Below are positions 10,114 to 18,689 of a DNA stretch of 64,000 nt, piece by piece. The notes beneath the pieces were generated by a model. It ran no database searches and was not told the DNA's origin. It saw only the letters and a list, made by a program, of their open reading frames with translations. Positions within the stretch are counted from its first letter, which is position 1. Each line of letters begins with the position of its first letter. The translations under genes and the position numbers were made by a program. Origin of the DNA: Mycolicibacterium wolinskyi (GTDB lineage Bacteria > Actinomycetota > Actinomycetes > Mycobacteriales > Mycobacteriaceae); the NCBI RefSeq assembly GCF_002101965.1, contig NZ_LQQA01000004.1, positions 62,001 through 126,000 on the forward strand. The letters run 5' to 3'.

Positions 10114-10121
10114 TGGCACTC

Positions 10122-12119
10122 GTGTCCAAGCTTTCGACGGCAGCGCGCCGGTTGGTCCTGGGGCGGCCGTTCCGCAGCGACAAGCTGTCCCACACGCTGC
10201 TGCCCAAGCGGATCGCGCTGCCGGTGTTCGCCTCCGACGCGCTGTCCTCGGTGGCATACGCACCGGAGGAGATCTTCCTGGTGCTGTCGGTGGCCGGGCT
10301 GACGGCTTACTCGATGTCGCCGTGGATCGGCCTCGCGGTCGCCGCGGTCATGCTCATCGTGATCGCGAGCTATCGCCAGAACGTGCACGCCTACCCATCA
10401 GGCGGCGGCGACTACGAGGTCGTGACCACCAACCTGGGTCCGACCGCCGGCCTGACGGTGGCGAGCGCACTGCTCGTGGACTATGTGCTCACGGTCGCGG
10501 TCTCGATGTCGTCGGCGATGTCGAACATCGGCTCGGCGGTACCCTTCGTGGCTCAGCACAAGGTGATTTTCGCGGTCGTCGCGATTCTGCTGCTGGCGTC
10601 GATCAACCTGCGCGGAATACGGGAGTCCGGCACCGCATTCGCGATCCCCACCTACGCATTCATGTTCGGCATGTTCATCATGCTCGGCTGGGGCCTGTTC
10701 CAGATCTATGTGCTCGGCCATCCGTTACGCGCGGAGTCGGCCGGATTCGAGATGCACGCCGAACACGGCGAAGTCCTCGGTTTTGCGCTGGTGTTCCTGG
10801 TGGCGCGCGCGTTCTCGTCCGGTTCGGCCGCGCTCACCGGCGTCGAGGCGATCAGCAACGGCGTGCCCGCGTTCCGCAAGCCCAAGTCCCGCAACGCGGC
10901 CACCACGCTGCTGCTGCTCGGCCTCATCTCGGTGACGCTGTTCATGGGCATCATCATGCTGGCCAAGGCGACCGGCGTGCAGATGGCCGAACGTCCGCAC
11001 GAACAACTGGTCGGCGCGCCGCCCGATTACCACCAGAAGACGCTCATCGCGCAGCTCGCCGATGCGGTGTTCCACGACTTCCCGATCGGCCTGTACCTCA
11101 TCGCCGGTGTCACCGCGCTGATCCTCGTGCTGGCGGCCAACACCGCGTTCAACGGGTTCCCGGTGCTGGGCTCGATCCTGGCGCAGGACCGGTTTCTGCC
11201 GCGGCAGCTGCACACGCGAGGGGACCGGCTGGCGTTCTCCAACGGCATCCTGTTCCTGGCGTTCGCCGCGATCGCGTTCGTCGTGGCGTTCCGCGCCGAG
11301 GTCACCGCACTGATCCAGCTCTACATCGTGGGCGTGTTCGTGTCGTTCACGCTCAGCCAGATCGGCATGGTGCGGCACTGGACCCGGCTACTGCGCACCG
11401 AAACCGATCCGGCGGTCCGCAGGCACATGATGCGCTCGCGGATCATCAACGCCATCGGTCTCACCGCCACCGGTGCGGTGCTCGTCGTCGTTGTGGTGAC
11501 GAAGTTCCTCGCCGGGGCCTGGATCGCGATCCTGGCGATGACGGCGCTGTTCGTGTTGATGAAGGCCATCCACAAGCACTACGACACCGTGGCCCGCGAA
11601 CTCAACGCGCAAGACGAAGGCGAAGAAGGCGACATCGTGCTGCCGAGCCGCAACCACGCGGTGGTGTTGGTTTCGAAGCTGCACCTGCCGACCAAACGCG
11701 CGCTGGCGTATGCGCGTGCCACCCGGCCCGATGTGCTGGAGGCGATCACGGTCAGCGTCGACGACGCCGAGACCCGTGCGCTGGTGCATCAGTGGGAGGA
11801 CAGCGATATCAGTGTGCCGCTCAAGGTCATCGCGTCGCCGTATCGCGAGATCACCCGTCCCGTGCTCGATTACGTCAAGCGGGTCACCAAGGAGTCACCG
11901 CGAACCGTGGTCACGGTGTTCATCCCCGAATACGTCGTCGGGCATTGGTGGGAGCAGGTCCTGCACAACCAGAGTGCGCTGCGGCTCAAGGGCCGCCTGT
12001 TGTTCATGCCGAACGTCATGGTGACATCTGTTCCGTGGCAGCTGAATTCGTCGGAGCGGCTCAAGGCGCTGCAGCCGCAATCGGCGCCGGGGGATGCTCG
12101 CAGGGGATTCTTGGAGTGA
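10122..12119 (+). CDS. APC-superfamily transporter, KimA-like (probable K+/H+ symporter)
   Basis: A 665-residue protein with about 12 membrane helices (residues ~30-475) and a cytosolic C-terminal domain of ~190 residues resembling a universal-stress-type fold (VVLVSKLHLPTKRALAYARA). The N-terminus (GRPFRS, FASDALSSVAYAPEE) and YPSGGGDYEVV resemble Bacillus KimA (YdaO), a high-affinity potassium importer regulated by c-di-AMP. It is usually annotated only as an amino acid permease (Rv2690c type). Placement next to the TrkA-like CeoB/CeoC supports potassium. Its stop overlaps the next gene (GTGA). Confidence 0.85.
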   Translation: MSKLSTAARRLVLGRPFRSDKLSHTLLPKRIALPVFASDALSSVAYAPEEIFLVLSVAGLTAYSMSPWIGLAVAAVMLIVIASYRQNVHAYPSGGGDYEVVTTNLGPTAGLTVASALLVDYVLTVAVSMSSAMSNIGSAVPFVAQHKVIFAVVAILLLASINLRGIRESGTAFAIPTYAFMFGMFIMLGWGLFQIYVLGHPLRAESAGFEMHAEHGEVLGFALVFLVARAFSSGSAALTGVEAISNGVPAFRKPKSRNAATTLLLLGLISVTLFMGIIMLAKATGVQMAERPHEQLVGAPPDYHQKTLIAQLADAVFHDFPIGLYLIAGVTALILVLAANTAFNGFPVLGSILAQDRFLPRQLHTRGDRLAFSNGILFLAFAAIAFVVAFRAEVTALIQLYIVGVFVSFTLSQIGMVRHWTRLLRTETDPAVRRHMMRSRIINAIGLTATGAVLVVVVVTKFLAGAWIAILAMTALFVLMKAIHKHYDTVARELNAQDEGEEGDIVLPSRNHAVVLVSKLHLPTKRALAYARATRPDVLEAITVSVDDAETRALVHQWEDSDISVPLKVIASPYREITRPVLDYVKRVTKESPRTVVTVFIPEYVVGHWWEQVLHNQSALRLKGRLLFMPNVMVTSVPWQLNSSERLKALQPQSAPGDARRGFLE

Positions 12120-13309
12120 ACGAACTGACACTCACCACCGGGCCCGCGGCCAACGGTGGCAGTTGCGTGGCCCGCCACGAGGGCCGGGTGGTGTTCGTGC
12201 GGTACGCGCTACCCGGTGAGACCGTGCGCGTTCGTGTCGTCGACGAGCGCGGATCTTATTGGCGCGCCGAGGTTGTCGAGGTCATCGAGCCATCGCCGGA
12301 TCGCGTCGATTCGCTGTGCCCGATCGCCGGCGTGGACGGTGCGGGCTGCTGTGACCTGGCGTTCGCCGATCCGGCGGCCACGCGCCGGCTCAAGGGCGCT
12401 GTCGTCGCCAACCAGCTGGAGCGGCTGGGTGGGTACCACTGGCGTGACGAGGACGCGGCCGCCGCCGAATCGGTTGGTGCGTCCGGGGCGACGGGGTGGC
12501 GCACCAGGGTCCGGCTGGACACCACGGCGGATGGGCGCGCGGGTTTTCACCGGTATCACAGCGCCGAGCTCGTCACCGATCTGGGCTGTGCGCAGTTGCC
12601 GGACGGTCTGGTGACGGGTTTGGCCGAGACCCGGTGGCCCGGCGGTGCGCAACTGCACATCGCCCTGGATTCCGATGGCGTACGACACGTGGTGCAGTCG
12701 GGGCCCAAGAACGGCCGCAAGAGCCCGACGCGGGTGGTCGAGGGCGATTACGAGGCCGTGCAGCGGGTCGGGCAGCGCGTATGGCGCGTGCCGGTGACGG
12801 CGTTCTGGCAGGCGCACCGCGGTGCCGCAGCGCTCTACAGCGAGCTGGTGGCCGGCTGGGCGCAACTGCAACCGGGGATGACCGCGTGGGATCTGTACGG
12901 CGGCGCCGGGGTTTTCGCCGCGGCATTGGCCGAGAGCGTGGGGGAGAGCGGGCGCGTGGTCACCGTCGACACCTCGCGTGGCGCCTCGCGCTCGGCGCGC
13001 ACCGCGCTGGCTGACCTGCCGTGGGTTTCGGTCGTCACCGATTCGGTGCGCCGGGCCCTGGCCAGGCGGGACCGGCCCGCCGATGTCGCGGTGCTCGACC
13101 CGCCGAGGACCGGGGCCGGCCGTGAGGTGATCGACCAGCTCGCCGGCGCCGCGGTGCGCAGGATCATCCACATCGGTTGTGAGGCCGCATCATTCGCGCG
13201 CGACGTCGGACTGTACCTCGGCCACGGTTACGCCGTCGAGGAGATCCGGGTGTTCGACTCGTTCCCGCTCACCCACCATGTGGAGTGCATCGCGGTGCTG
13301 ACCCGTTAG
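12116..13309 (+). CDS. RumA/TrmA-family RNA 5-methyluridine methyltransferase (Rv2689c type)
   Basis: A 397-residue SAM-dependent RNA methyltransferase. The N-terminus is a TRAM domain (residues ~1-60). A Cys-containing segment (CPIAGVDGAGCCDLAF) stands where related enzymes bind a 4Fe-4S cluster. The C-terminal Rossmann domain has motif I (DLYGGAGVFA), VLDPPRTGAG and the catalytic-cysteine region HIGCEAASFARD. It uses C5 chemistry on uridine in rRNA or tRNA; which RNA is not deducible. The GTG start overlaps the transporter stop. The 3' end overlaps the convergent dadA-like gene by 4 bp. Confidence 0.85.
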   Translation: MNELTLTTGPAANGGSCVARHEGRVVFVRYALPGETVRVRVVDERGSYWRAEVVEVIEPSPDRVDSLCPIAGVDGAGCCDLAFADPAATRRLKGAVVANQLERLGGYHWRDEDAAAAESVGASGATGWRTRVRLDTTADGRAGFHRYHSAELVTDLGCAQLPDGLVTGLAETRWPGGAQLHIALDSDGVRHVVQSGPKNGRKSPTRVVEGDYEAVQRVGQRVWRVPVTAFWQAHRGAAALYSELVAGWAQLQPGMTAWDLYGGAGVFAAALAESVGESGRVVTVDTSRGASRSARTALADLPWVSVVTDSVRRALARRDRPADVAVLDPPRTGAGREVIDQLAGAAVRRIIHIGCEAASFARDVGLYLGHGYAVEEIRVFDSFPLTHHVECIAVLTR

Positions 13310-14586
13310 CCGACAGCACCCCGTTGCGAGCGGTGCCTGCGGCGCAGGACCGGGCTGTATGGCGTGGGGTCGATGTCGGGTCGCCTGCCGTCCATGAGGT
13401 CGGCGAGCATCCGGGCCGAACCACACGCCATGGTCCAGCCGACGTTTCCGTGCCCGGTGTTGTAGTACAGGTTGTCGTGGCGGCCCAGCCCGATCAACGG
13501 TGGGCCGTCGGGCGTCACGGGACGTAGCCCGGTCCGGTAATGGGCGCCGGCCCAATCGATCGCGCCCGGGAACAGGCGGTCGCCCGCGGCCAGGATGCGG
13601 GCGTAGTCCGCGGGCGCCGCGCTGCGGTCGTATCCGACGAACTCCGCAGTGGCCGACATCCGCAGCTCACTGCCGAACGGTGACCACGCCACCATGTAGC
13701 GCTCGTCGATGCCGCCGAGCGCCGGCGCCCGGTCCGGGTCTTTGATGGTCGCGGTGACGCTGTAACCCTTCGCCGGATACACGGGCAGGTACACCCCGAT
13801 GTCACGGGCCAGTAGCGGGCTGGCCGATCCGGCGGCCAGCACGACGGCGTCCGAGCGAACAACACCGTCTGCGGTCCGCATGCCGTTGATGGTCGACCCG
13901 TCGGTGGTCAGACCGTCGATCGCAGTGGACAGGTGGAACTCGACGCCCTGTCGGCGAGCGGCAGCGGCCAGCGCCGTGGAGAACTTGTGCGGGTCTCCGG
14001 TGCCGTCGGACGTGTCGTGGATCGCCCCGGCGAACTCACCGGCGGCGTGGCGCAGGGCCGGTTCGACCGCGGCGATCTGCTCGGAATCGAGCGCCTTCTG
14101 CTGACGACCGTGATCGCACAGCAGCGCCGATCTGCCTACCGCGTCGGCGAATTCGGGCTCACTGCGGTACAGGTAGAGCACGCCCTTGTCGGTCTGGTTG
14201 AACTCGAGCCCTTCGCGATGGGCGATCTCGTCGAGCAGTCGTTGGCTATAGCGCGCGAGTTCGAATTTCGCCAGCGTGTTGGCACGTGACCGAGACGGTG
14301 TGCACTCACGAAGGAATCGAAGTCCCCACCGGGCCAGGGCGGTATCGGCCCGCCGCACCCTGATGGACGTCTCCCGGCCCGCCAGTGAGCGCAGCAGCAT
14401 CATCGGCGCACTCGGCGATGCCCACGTGTATGAGTGTCCCGGCGCGATCAGACCGCCCGTGCTCGCCGAGGTGTCGGTGGCCACTTGGGGTCGCCGGTCG
14501 TAGACGTGGACCTCATGCCCACGCTCGGCCAGTGCGTGCGCGGTCGCGACGCCCACCACTCCTGCCCCGATGACAGCTACCTTCAC
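13306..14586 (-). CDS. FAD-dependent D-amino-acid dehydrogenase-like oxidoreductase (DadA family)
   Basis: A 426-residue flavoenzyme of the DadA/glycine-oxidase (DAO) fold. The FAD-binding motif is at the very N-terminus (VAVIGAGVVGVATAHALAERG). TGGLIAPGHSYTW follows, with the substrate-domain GYSVTA and the C-terminal FAD motif GLRPVTPDGPPLIG with YYNTGHGNVGWTMA. It oxidatively deaminates D-amino acids or a similar substrate and passes electrons to the membrane. It is the third gene of a coupled unit behind the symporter and a 50-residue membrane protein; its GTG overlaps the small gene's stop. Confidence 0.85.
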   Translation of the reverse strand: MKVAVIGAGVVGVATAHALAERGHEVHVYDRRPQVATDTSASTGGLIAPGHSYTWASPSAPMMLLRSLAGRETSIRVRRADTALARWGLRFLRECTPSRSRANTLAKFELARYSQRLLDEIAHREGLEFNQTDKGVLYLYRSEPEFADAVGRSALLCDHGRQQKALDSEQIAAVEPALRHAAGEFAGAIHDTSDGTGDPHKFSTALAAAARRQGVEFHLSTAIDGLTTDGSTINGMRTADGVVRSDAVVLAAGSASPLLARDIGVYLPVYPAKGYSVTATIKDPDRAPALGGIDERYMVAWSPFGSELRMSATAEFVGYDRSAAPADYARILAAGDRLFPGAIDWAGAHYRTGLRPVTPDGPPLIGLGRHDNLYYNTGHGNVGWTMACGSARMLADLMDGRRPDIDPTPYSPVLRRRHRSQRGAVG

Positions 14587-14735
14587 TTCGAACTTCCTCC
14601 TTCGACTGCACTTTGGTCAGAACTGTTGTCGCGCAGCACTTCCTGGACGTAGAAGCGCCAGCCGAGAAATCCGACCCAGAGGGTCACGACGATGACCAGA
14701 ACGGGTATGCCGTAATACAGCAGGTTGAGCATCAT
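14583..14735 (-). CDS. Small single-helix membrane protein, probable symporter partner
   Basis: 50 residues with one long hydrophobic helix (residues ~3-25, LNLLYYGIPVLVIVVTLWVG) and a charged tail. The ATG overlaps the symporter's stop (ATGA) and the stop overlaps the oxidoreductase start (GTGA). I infer a small accessory subunit of the symporter, because tiny membrane proteins are often coupled to sodium/solute symporters. No family is recognised. Confidence 0.75.
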   Translation of the reverse strand: MMLNLLYYGIPVLVIVVTLWVGFLGWRFYVQEVLRDNSSDQSAVEGGSSK

Positions 14736-16156
14736 GCGGGTTCTCCTTGTGCGACGAGGGCCGGTTGGTGCCGGCGTGGGTAGCGGTTGGCGGTCGCCGC
14801 GGCGACGACGATGTAGACGACGAGATTGGCCAACACGCCGGGGATGAGGCCGTCGGCGAGTCCGAACGGTGCGTCGAGCCCCCACTGCCACACCGCGGTC
14901 ACGAGAGCACCCGCGGCGATCGCCGACAGGGCGGCGGGCGCCGAGCGGATCCCGAACAGGACGGCACCGAACAGCGGCACGATGATGGTGGGCGCCCACA
15001 GCGCGTAGCTGTAGAGCAGCGCGTCGACGATGGACGGCACACTCAGCGCGAAAGTCGTTGCGGCGGCGCCGACTATGACACTTGTGGTGCGTTCGACCGT
15101 GAGGCGCCGTTTGGGCGGCAAGGGGTCGACGCGCATCGGCTGGTAGACGTCCTTGGTCAGGACGACGGCCGTGGAATTCAGATAGGAACTCGCGGTGGAC
15201 ATCACGACGGCCAACAGCGCCGCGATGACCAATCCCAGGATGCCGACCGGCATCAGTTGCATCACCACGGTCGGCAGCGCTTCGTCGGTCTTGATGTCGG
15301 GGTAGAGCACGAGTGCGATCAGCCCGATCGACGCGGCCGTGAAGTAGAAGCAGAACGAGAAGAATCCGGCCATGGTGTAGCCGATCTTGGCGTGGCGCGA
15401 ATCGGGCGTGGAGAACGTGCGCTGTGCGTACGGCGGCACCAGCGTCTCGCCGAGCAGTAGCGCCACGAACAAGGTGAGGAATTTCAGCGGCGTGTAGTCG
15501 CCGAGCAGCGTGAGGTGATCGGCGGGCACCTGGTCCAACAGCGAGGCCGGGCCGCCCACCGCGTGCAACCCGATCAGCAGTGCGACCGGCAGGAAGACGC
15601 CGAGGAAGACGAACTGCAGCATGTCGGTCTGGATCACGGCCCACGCCCCGCCGAATGACGAGTACAGCACCACGACGCCCATCCCGATGATCACCGCCGG
15701 GCCGGTCGGGACGTCGAGGGTCGCGTTGACCACGGTTCCGATCGCCAGTGCCTGAGCGCCCAGGATCCCCGAACACAACGCGAGGGACAGGATTCCGGTG
15801 ACCACCCTGGCCGCCTTGCCGTAGTGCTCGTCCATCACGTCGCCGAGAGTGTGGGCACCGCGGTAGTTCTTCAGCCGAGGGGCGATGAACAGCCCGACGA
15901 GTACGGTCTGAATTCCGAACGCGCAGAACGCGAACATGTAGACGTAGCCGTCGCGCATCGTCGCACCGGCGACGCCGATCGATGCGCCACCGCCCAGGAA
16001 TGCGGCCGCGAGGCTGCCGAAGAAAACCGGCCAGACGATCCGGTTGCCGGCGACTGCGAAATCGTCGGGATCCTTGATCCGCTTCATGGTCTGCAGCCCG
16101 ATCACGACCAGCAGCGCGAAATAGCCTGTGAGCAAAGCCCAGTCGAGTGGTGTCAT
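14732..16156 (-). CDS. Sodium/solute symporter (SSS family)
   Basis: A 474-residue transporter with about 13 predicted membrane helices. The N-terminal helix is LDWALLTGYFALLVVIGL, followed by FAVAGNRIVWPVFFGSLAAA, typical of the SSS family where TM1 and TM2 build the sodium and substrate sites. LFGAV and LLAVVMSTASSYLNSTAVVLTKD (conserved TM8) are also typical. I chose ATG 16156 because GGAG lies five bases upstream; the frame extends to 16195 without a better start. The substrate is unknown, but the coupled DadA-like enzyme suggests an amino acid. Probably regulated by the divergent CdaR-like gene through the two palindromes upstream. Confidence 0.87.
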   Translation of the reverse strand: MTPLDWALLTGYFALLVVIGLQTMKRIKDPDDFAVAGNRIVWPVFFGSLAAAFLGGGASIGVAGATMRDGYVYMFAFCAFGIQTVLVGLFIAPRLKNYRGAHTLGDVMDEHYGKAARVVTGILSLALCSGILGAQALAIGTVVNATLDVPTGPAVIIGMGVVVLYSSFGGAWAVIQTDMLQFVFLGVFLPVALLIGLHAVGGPASLLDQVPADHLTLLGDYTPLKFLTLFVALLLGETLVPPYAQRTFSTPDSRHAKIGYTMAGFFSFCFYFTAASIGLIALVLYPDIKTDEALPTVVMQLMPVGILGLVIAALLAVVMSTASSYLNSTAVVLTKDVYQPMRVDPLPPKRRLTVERTTSVIVGAAATTFALSVPSIVDALLYSYALWAPTIIVPLFGAVLFGIRSAPAALSAIAAGALVTAVWQWGLDAPFGLADGLIPGVLANLVVYIVVAAATANRYPRRHQPALVAQGEPA

Positions 16157-16211
16157 GTGAACTCCTTGCCGAATTCGCACCATCGTATGGAGCAAACGTG
16201 ACCTACGTCTC

Positions 16212-16226
16212 TAGGCGATGTGCCTA
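16212..16226. promoter_or_regulatory. Palindrome TAGGC-N5-GCCTA (copy 1), probable operator
   Basis: A perfect 5-bp inverted repeat, TAGGC GATGT GCCTA, lies in the divergent spacer between the symporter and the CdaR-like gene. The second copy is centred 42 bp away, about four helical turns. Probable binding site for the CdaR-like protein. Confidence 0.6.
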
Positions 16227-16253
16227 AACTGTCGTTAACTCTGGGAGAGCAAT

Positions 16254-16268
16254 TAGGCGGATTGCCTA
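16254..16268. promoter_or_regulatory. Palindrome TAGGC-N5-GCCTA (copy 2), probable operator
   Basis: TAGGC GGATT GCCTA has the same arms and the same 5-bp spacer as copy 1. It lies just upstream of the ribosome site of the CdaR-like gene, so autoregulation is plausible. Confidence 0.6.
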
Positions 16269-16289
16269 GTTCGATAGGTGGGAGGGCAG

Positions 16290-17456
16290 GTGCTCGGCCA
16301 AGCTCTGGCGCAGCAGATCGCCAATGAGATCACCGACGTGATCGGTTACAACGTGATGATCTCCGACGAGTCGGGGATCGTGGTCGGCAGCGGTGACACG
16401 TCGCGCATCGGTCAGTTCCATGAGGCGTCGGTCGAGGTGATCCGCAGCCGCCGGACGATGACGCATTCCAGTGCGGACGTCCAGAATCTGGTCGGTACGT
16501 TGCCCGGGGTGACCACCCCGCTCGTCATCGACGACGTCGTGGTGGGCACTGTCGGGCTCTCCGGCCCACCCGAGGAGGTCGAGCGATTCGGCCTTGTGGT
16601 GAAACGGCAGACCGAGATCCTCATGCAGGAGGCCGCGCGCATCGGTTCCCGGGTCATTCGCGAGCGCGCGGTGACCGAGCTCTTGCGCGATGTGTGCGAG
16701 TGGCACCACTCGCGTATTCCGGCTGCCCAATTACTGCGTCGGGCAAGGACTCTCGGCCACGATCTGACGCTGCCCCGCCGAATGGTGTTGGTCGCATCGG
16801 AGGATCCCGACGGTTCGCGGTATGAAGTCGATTCCGCCCAGCTGATGCGGCACACCGAGGCGGTGTTCAACTCCACGGCCGATCTCATCGCGCCGCTCGC
16901 GGGTACGGTGATCGCGGTCGCGACTCCGGATGATCCGGACGGTGGCGAGCGATCGGTGCTGGAGCGCTGTGAGGAACTCGTCGCGGTGACCCGCACTCAG
17001 CACCTCGGCACCCGGGTGGCGATCGGGTCGGCGGCTTGCGGCGTCGAGGAGCTGAACGTCTCCGCCCGCGACGCCTTCGACGCCATGCAACTCGGTTCCG
17101 TGGTCACCGGTCAACAGCCGATCCGCCACATCGAGCACTTCCGGCTGCAGCAGGCGCTGTCGGTCGTACCGATCGATTCGCGCACGCGACTGACGGAGAG
17201 CCTGCTGCGCCCACTACTGCACGACCGCGAGTGGCCCACCATGCGCGCAACGCTGATCAGTTGGGGCGACTGCGCATTCAACGTCACCAAAGCAGCGGCG
17301 GCCATGCATGTGCACCGCAACACACTGATCTACCGGCTCGACCGGGTGGCACGACTTCTCGGGCGCTCGCTCGACGAGGCGGGCCTGGCGGTGGCGCTCT
17401 ACGTGACGTGCATGATGGACCAACTCGGCCGGGGCCCCAACACCACTCGGCTGTGA
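16290..17456 (+). CDS. CdaR/PucR-type transcriptional regulator
   Basis: About 388 residues. The N-terminus is a putative sugar-acid recognition domain of the CdaR type (LGQALAQQIANEITDVIGYN, VVGSGD, GTVGLSGPPEEVERFG). The middle is a GGDEF-like helical region and the C-terminus a PucR helix-turn-helix (NVTKAAAAMHVHRNTLIYRL) ending at about residue 370. CdaR proteins activate diacid or sugar-acid genes; the ligand here is unknown and, from the neighbours, might be an amino or hydroxy acid. I prefer GTG 16290 to GTG 16278 because GGGAGGGC gives proper spacing. Confidence 0.85.
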   Translation: MLGQALAQQIANEITDVIGYNVMISDESGIVVGSGDTSRIGQFHEASVEVIRSRRTMTHSSADVQNLVGTLPGVTTPLVIDDVVVGTVGLSGPPEEVERFGLVVKRQTEILMQEAARIGSRVIRERAVTELLRDVCEWHHSRIPAAQLLRRARTLGHDLTLPRRMVLVASEDPDGSRYEVDSAQLMRHTEAVFNSTADLIAPLAGTVIAVATPDDPDGGERSVLERCEELVAVTRTQHLGTRVAIGSAACGVEELNVSARDAFDAMQLGSVVTGQQPIRHIEHFRLQQALSVVPIDSRTRLTESLLRPLLHDREWPTMRATLISWGDCAFNVTKAAAAMHVHRNTLIYRLDRVARLLGRSLDEAGLAVALYVTCMMDQLGRGPNTTRL

Positions 17457-17479
17457 CGTGCCGCGCCCGGCTCGTGGGT

Positions 17480-18568
17480 TCAGTCCTGGTTGTTCGGCCC
17501 GATGGTCGGGGTGGGGTAGTGGGCGTAGGTGGTCTGATTGCCGCCCGCGGCACGGGACTGATTCATCGCCTTCACTGCGAGGTCGACGAGGGCATCGACG
17601 ACCTGTTCGGCCGGAAGTTCGGTCAGCGGCCGCAGCGGGCTGCACGCGGTTCCGATGCTCGCGGTCAGCCGCATGGGCGTGGTGCTTATCGCGATCCGGA
17701 TCCGATTCACCAGGGGCGAGGGGTCATTGGTCTTGAAGACGTCGGCGATCAGGAACTCGCTGTCGGACACATGCGCGAGCGGAACCCGATGGCGCACGGT
17801 TTCCCGCATCGCCTGCCCGACCGCGACACGCGCGTGCAACGTACTGTGCGTCCCGTCCATGTCGCTGAGCAGCGACATGTCGTCGATGCCGACCGCGAGG
17901 ATCACGACGTACTGGTCATCGTGACGGCTGTGCGAGCCCAGCATCGTCGCCGCGTGGATGTCGAACGCCTCCCGGTTGAGCAGGCCCGTCAGCGGATCGA
18001 TCTCATCGGGGTGCTGAACGTTGTCGTGGTCGATCAGCCCGACGGCCATGCGGCACATCGCCGACGTCGTCACGATGACGAGCATCGAAGCCACCGCACC
18101 GCACAGGCCCAGCCAGACGTCGGTCATCGCGACCCGTACCGCGAGATAGCCGACGACGACGCCCGAGGCCAACCAGGTCAGGATCAGCACGCGTCTGCTG
18201 TGCAAGAACGCCGCATAGGTGGTGATCAGGCTGAACGCGGCGGTCCCCAACAATCCGACGACCGGATCGGCCATCAGGATGCAGATGACCGCGATGCCCG
18301 TCGTGCCGATCGACACCACGAGCCAGGACTGGTTCCGACTCGGCCACTGCCTGCGCCACCACCACCAGGCCATCAGCAATCCGCAGGCGCTCACCCCGAT
18401 CTCGAGGTAGCGCCCGACGCCCGTCGGGCCGGCCGGCGTGCCGAGCAGCAACAGCGGGACGACGCCCAAGCTGATGATCGTCACCGCCACGATGTGACGC
18501 ATCCGGGTGCGCTGGCCCTGCGCGGCAAGCAGGGCAGTACGCGCATAGTAGTTGTCGAAAGGACTCAA
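17480..18568 (-). CDS. Membrane protein with degenerate GGDEF domain
   Basis: About 362 residues with six hydrophobic helices (residues ~22-180, e.g. VAVTIISLGVVPLLLLG). A GGDEF-type domain follows, beginning with the diagnostic DPLTGLLNREAF. The signature loop reads SDSEF rather than GG(D/E)EF, so cyclic-di-GMP synthesis is unlikely; it may bind nucleotide or act as a sensor. The start is uncertain: TTG at 18568 has GGGG upstream, but the frame is open to 18652. It is convergent with the CdaR-like gene. Confidence 0.7.
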   Translation of the reverse strand: MSPFDNYYARTALLAAQGQRTRMRHIVAVTIISLGVVPLLLLGTPAGPTGVGRYLEIGVSACGLLMAWWWWRRQWPSRNQSWLVVSIGTTGIAVICILMADPVVGLLGTAAFSLITTYAAFLHSRRVLILTWLASGVVVGYLAVRVAMTDVWLGLCGAVASMLVIVTTSAMCRMAVGLIDHDNVQHPDEIDPLTGLLNREAFDIHAATMLGSHSRHDDQYVVILAVGIDDMSLLSDMDGTHSTLHARVAVGQAMRETVRHRVPLAHVSDSEFLIADVFKTNDPSPLVNRIRIAISTTPMRLTASIGTACSPLRPLTELPAEQVVDALVDLAVKAMNQSRAAGGNQTTYAHYPTPTIGPNNQD

Positions 18569-18689
18569 TCCGCACCCCGGAGTAATCGATTTCGTAGTAC
18601 ACCCTACGTAATCACGACGCGATCGGTTTATTGCCCTTTTGGCTTCGTCCAACCGATTTCGTAGGCGCCGAATTTTTCGCGCCGGTAAA

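Noticed and set aside
10014..10121. c-di-AMP or other riboswitch before the KimA-like gene
   Set aside because: The predicted transcript starts at the GTG, and the 108-bp divergent spacer is too short to hold a large aptamer together with two promoters.
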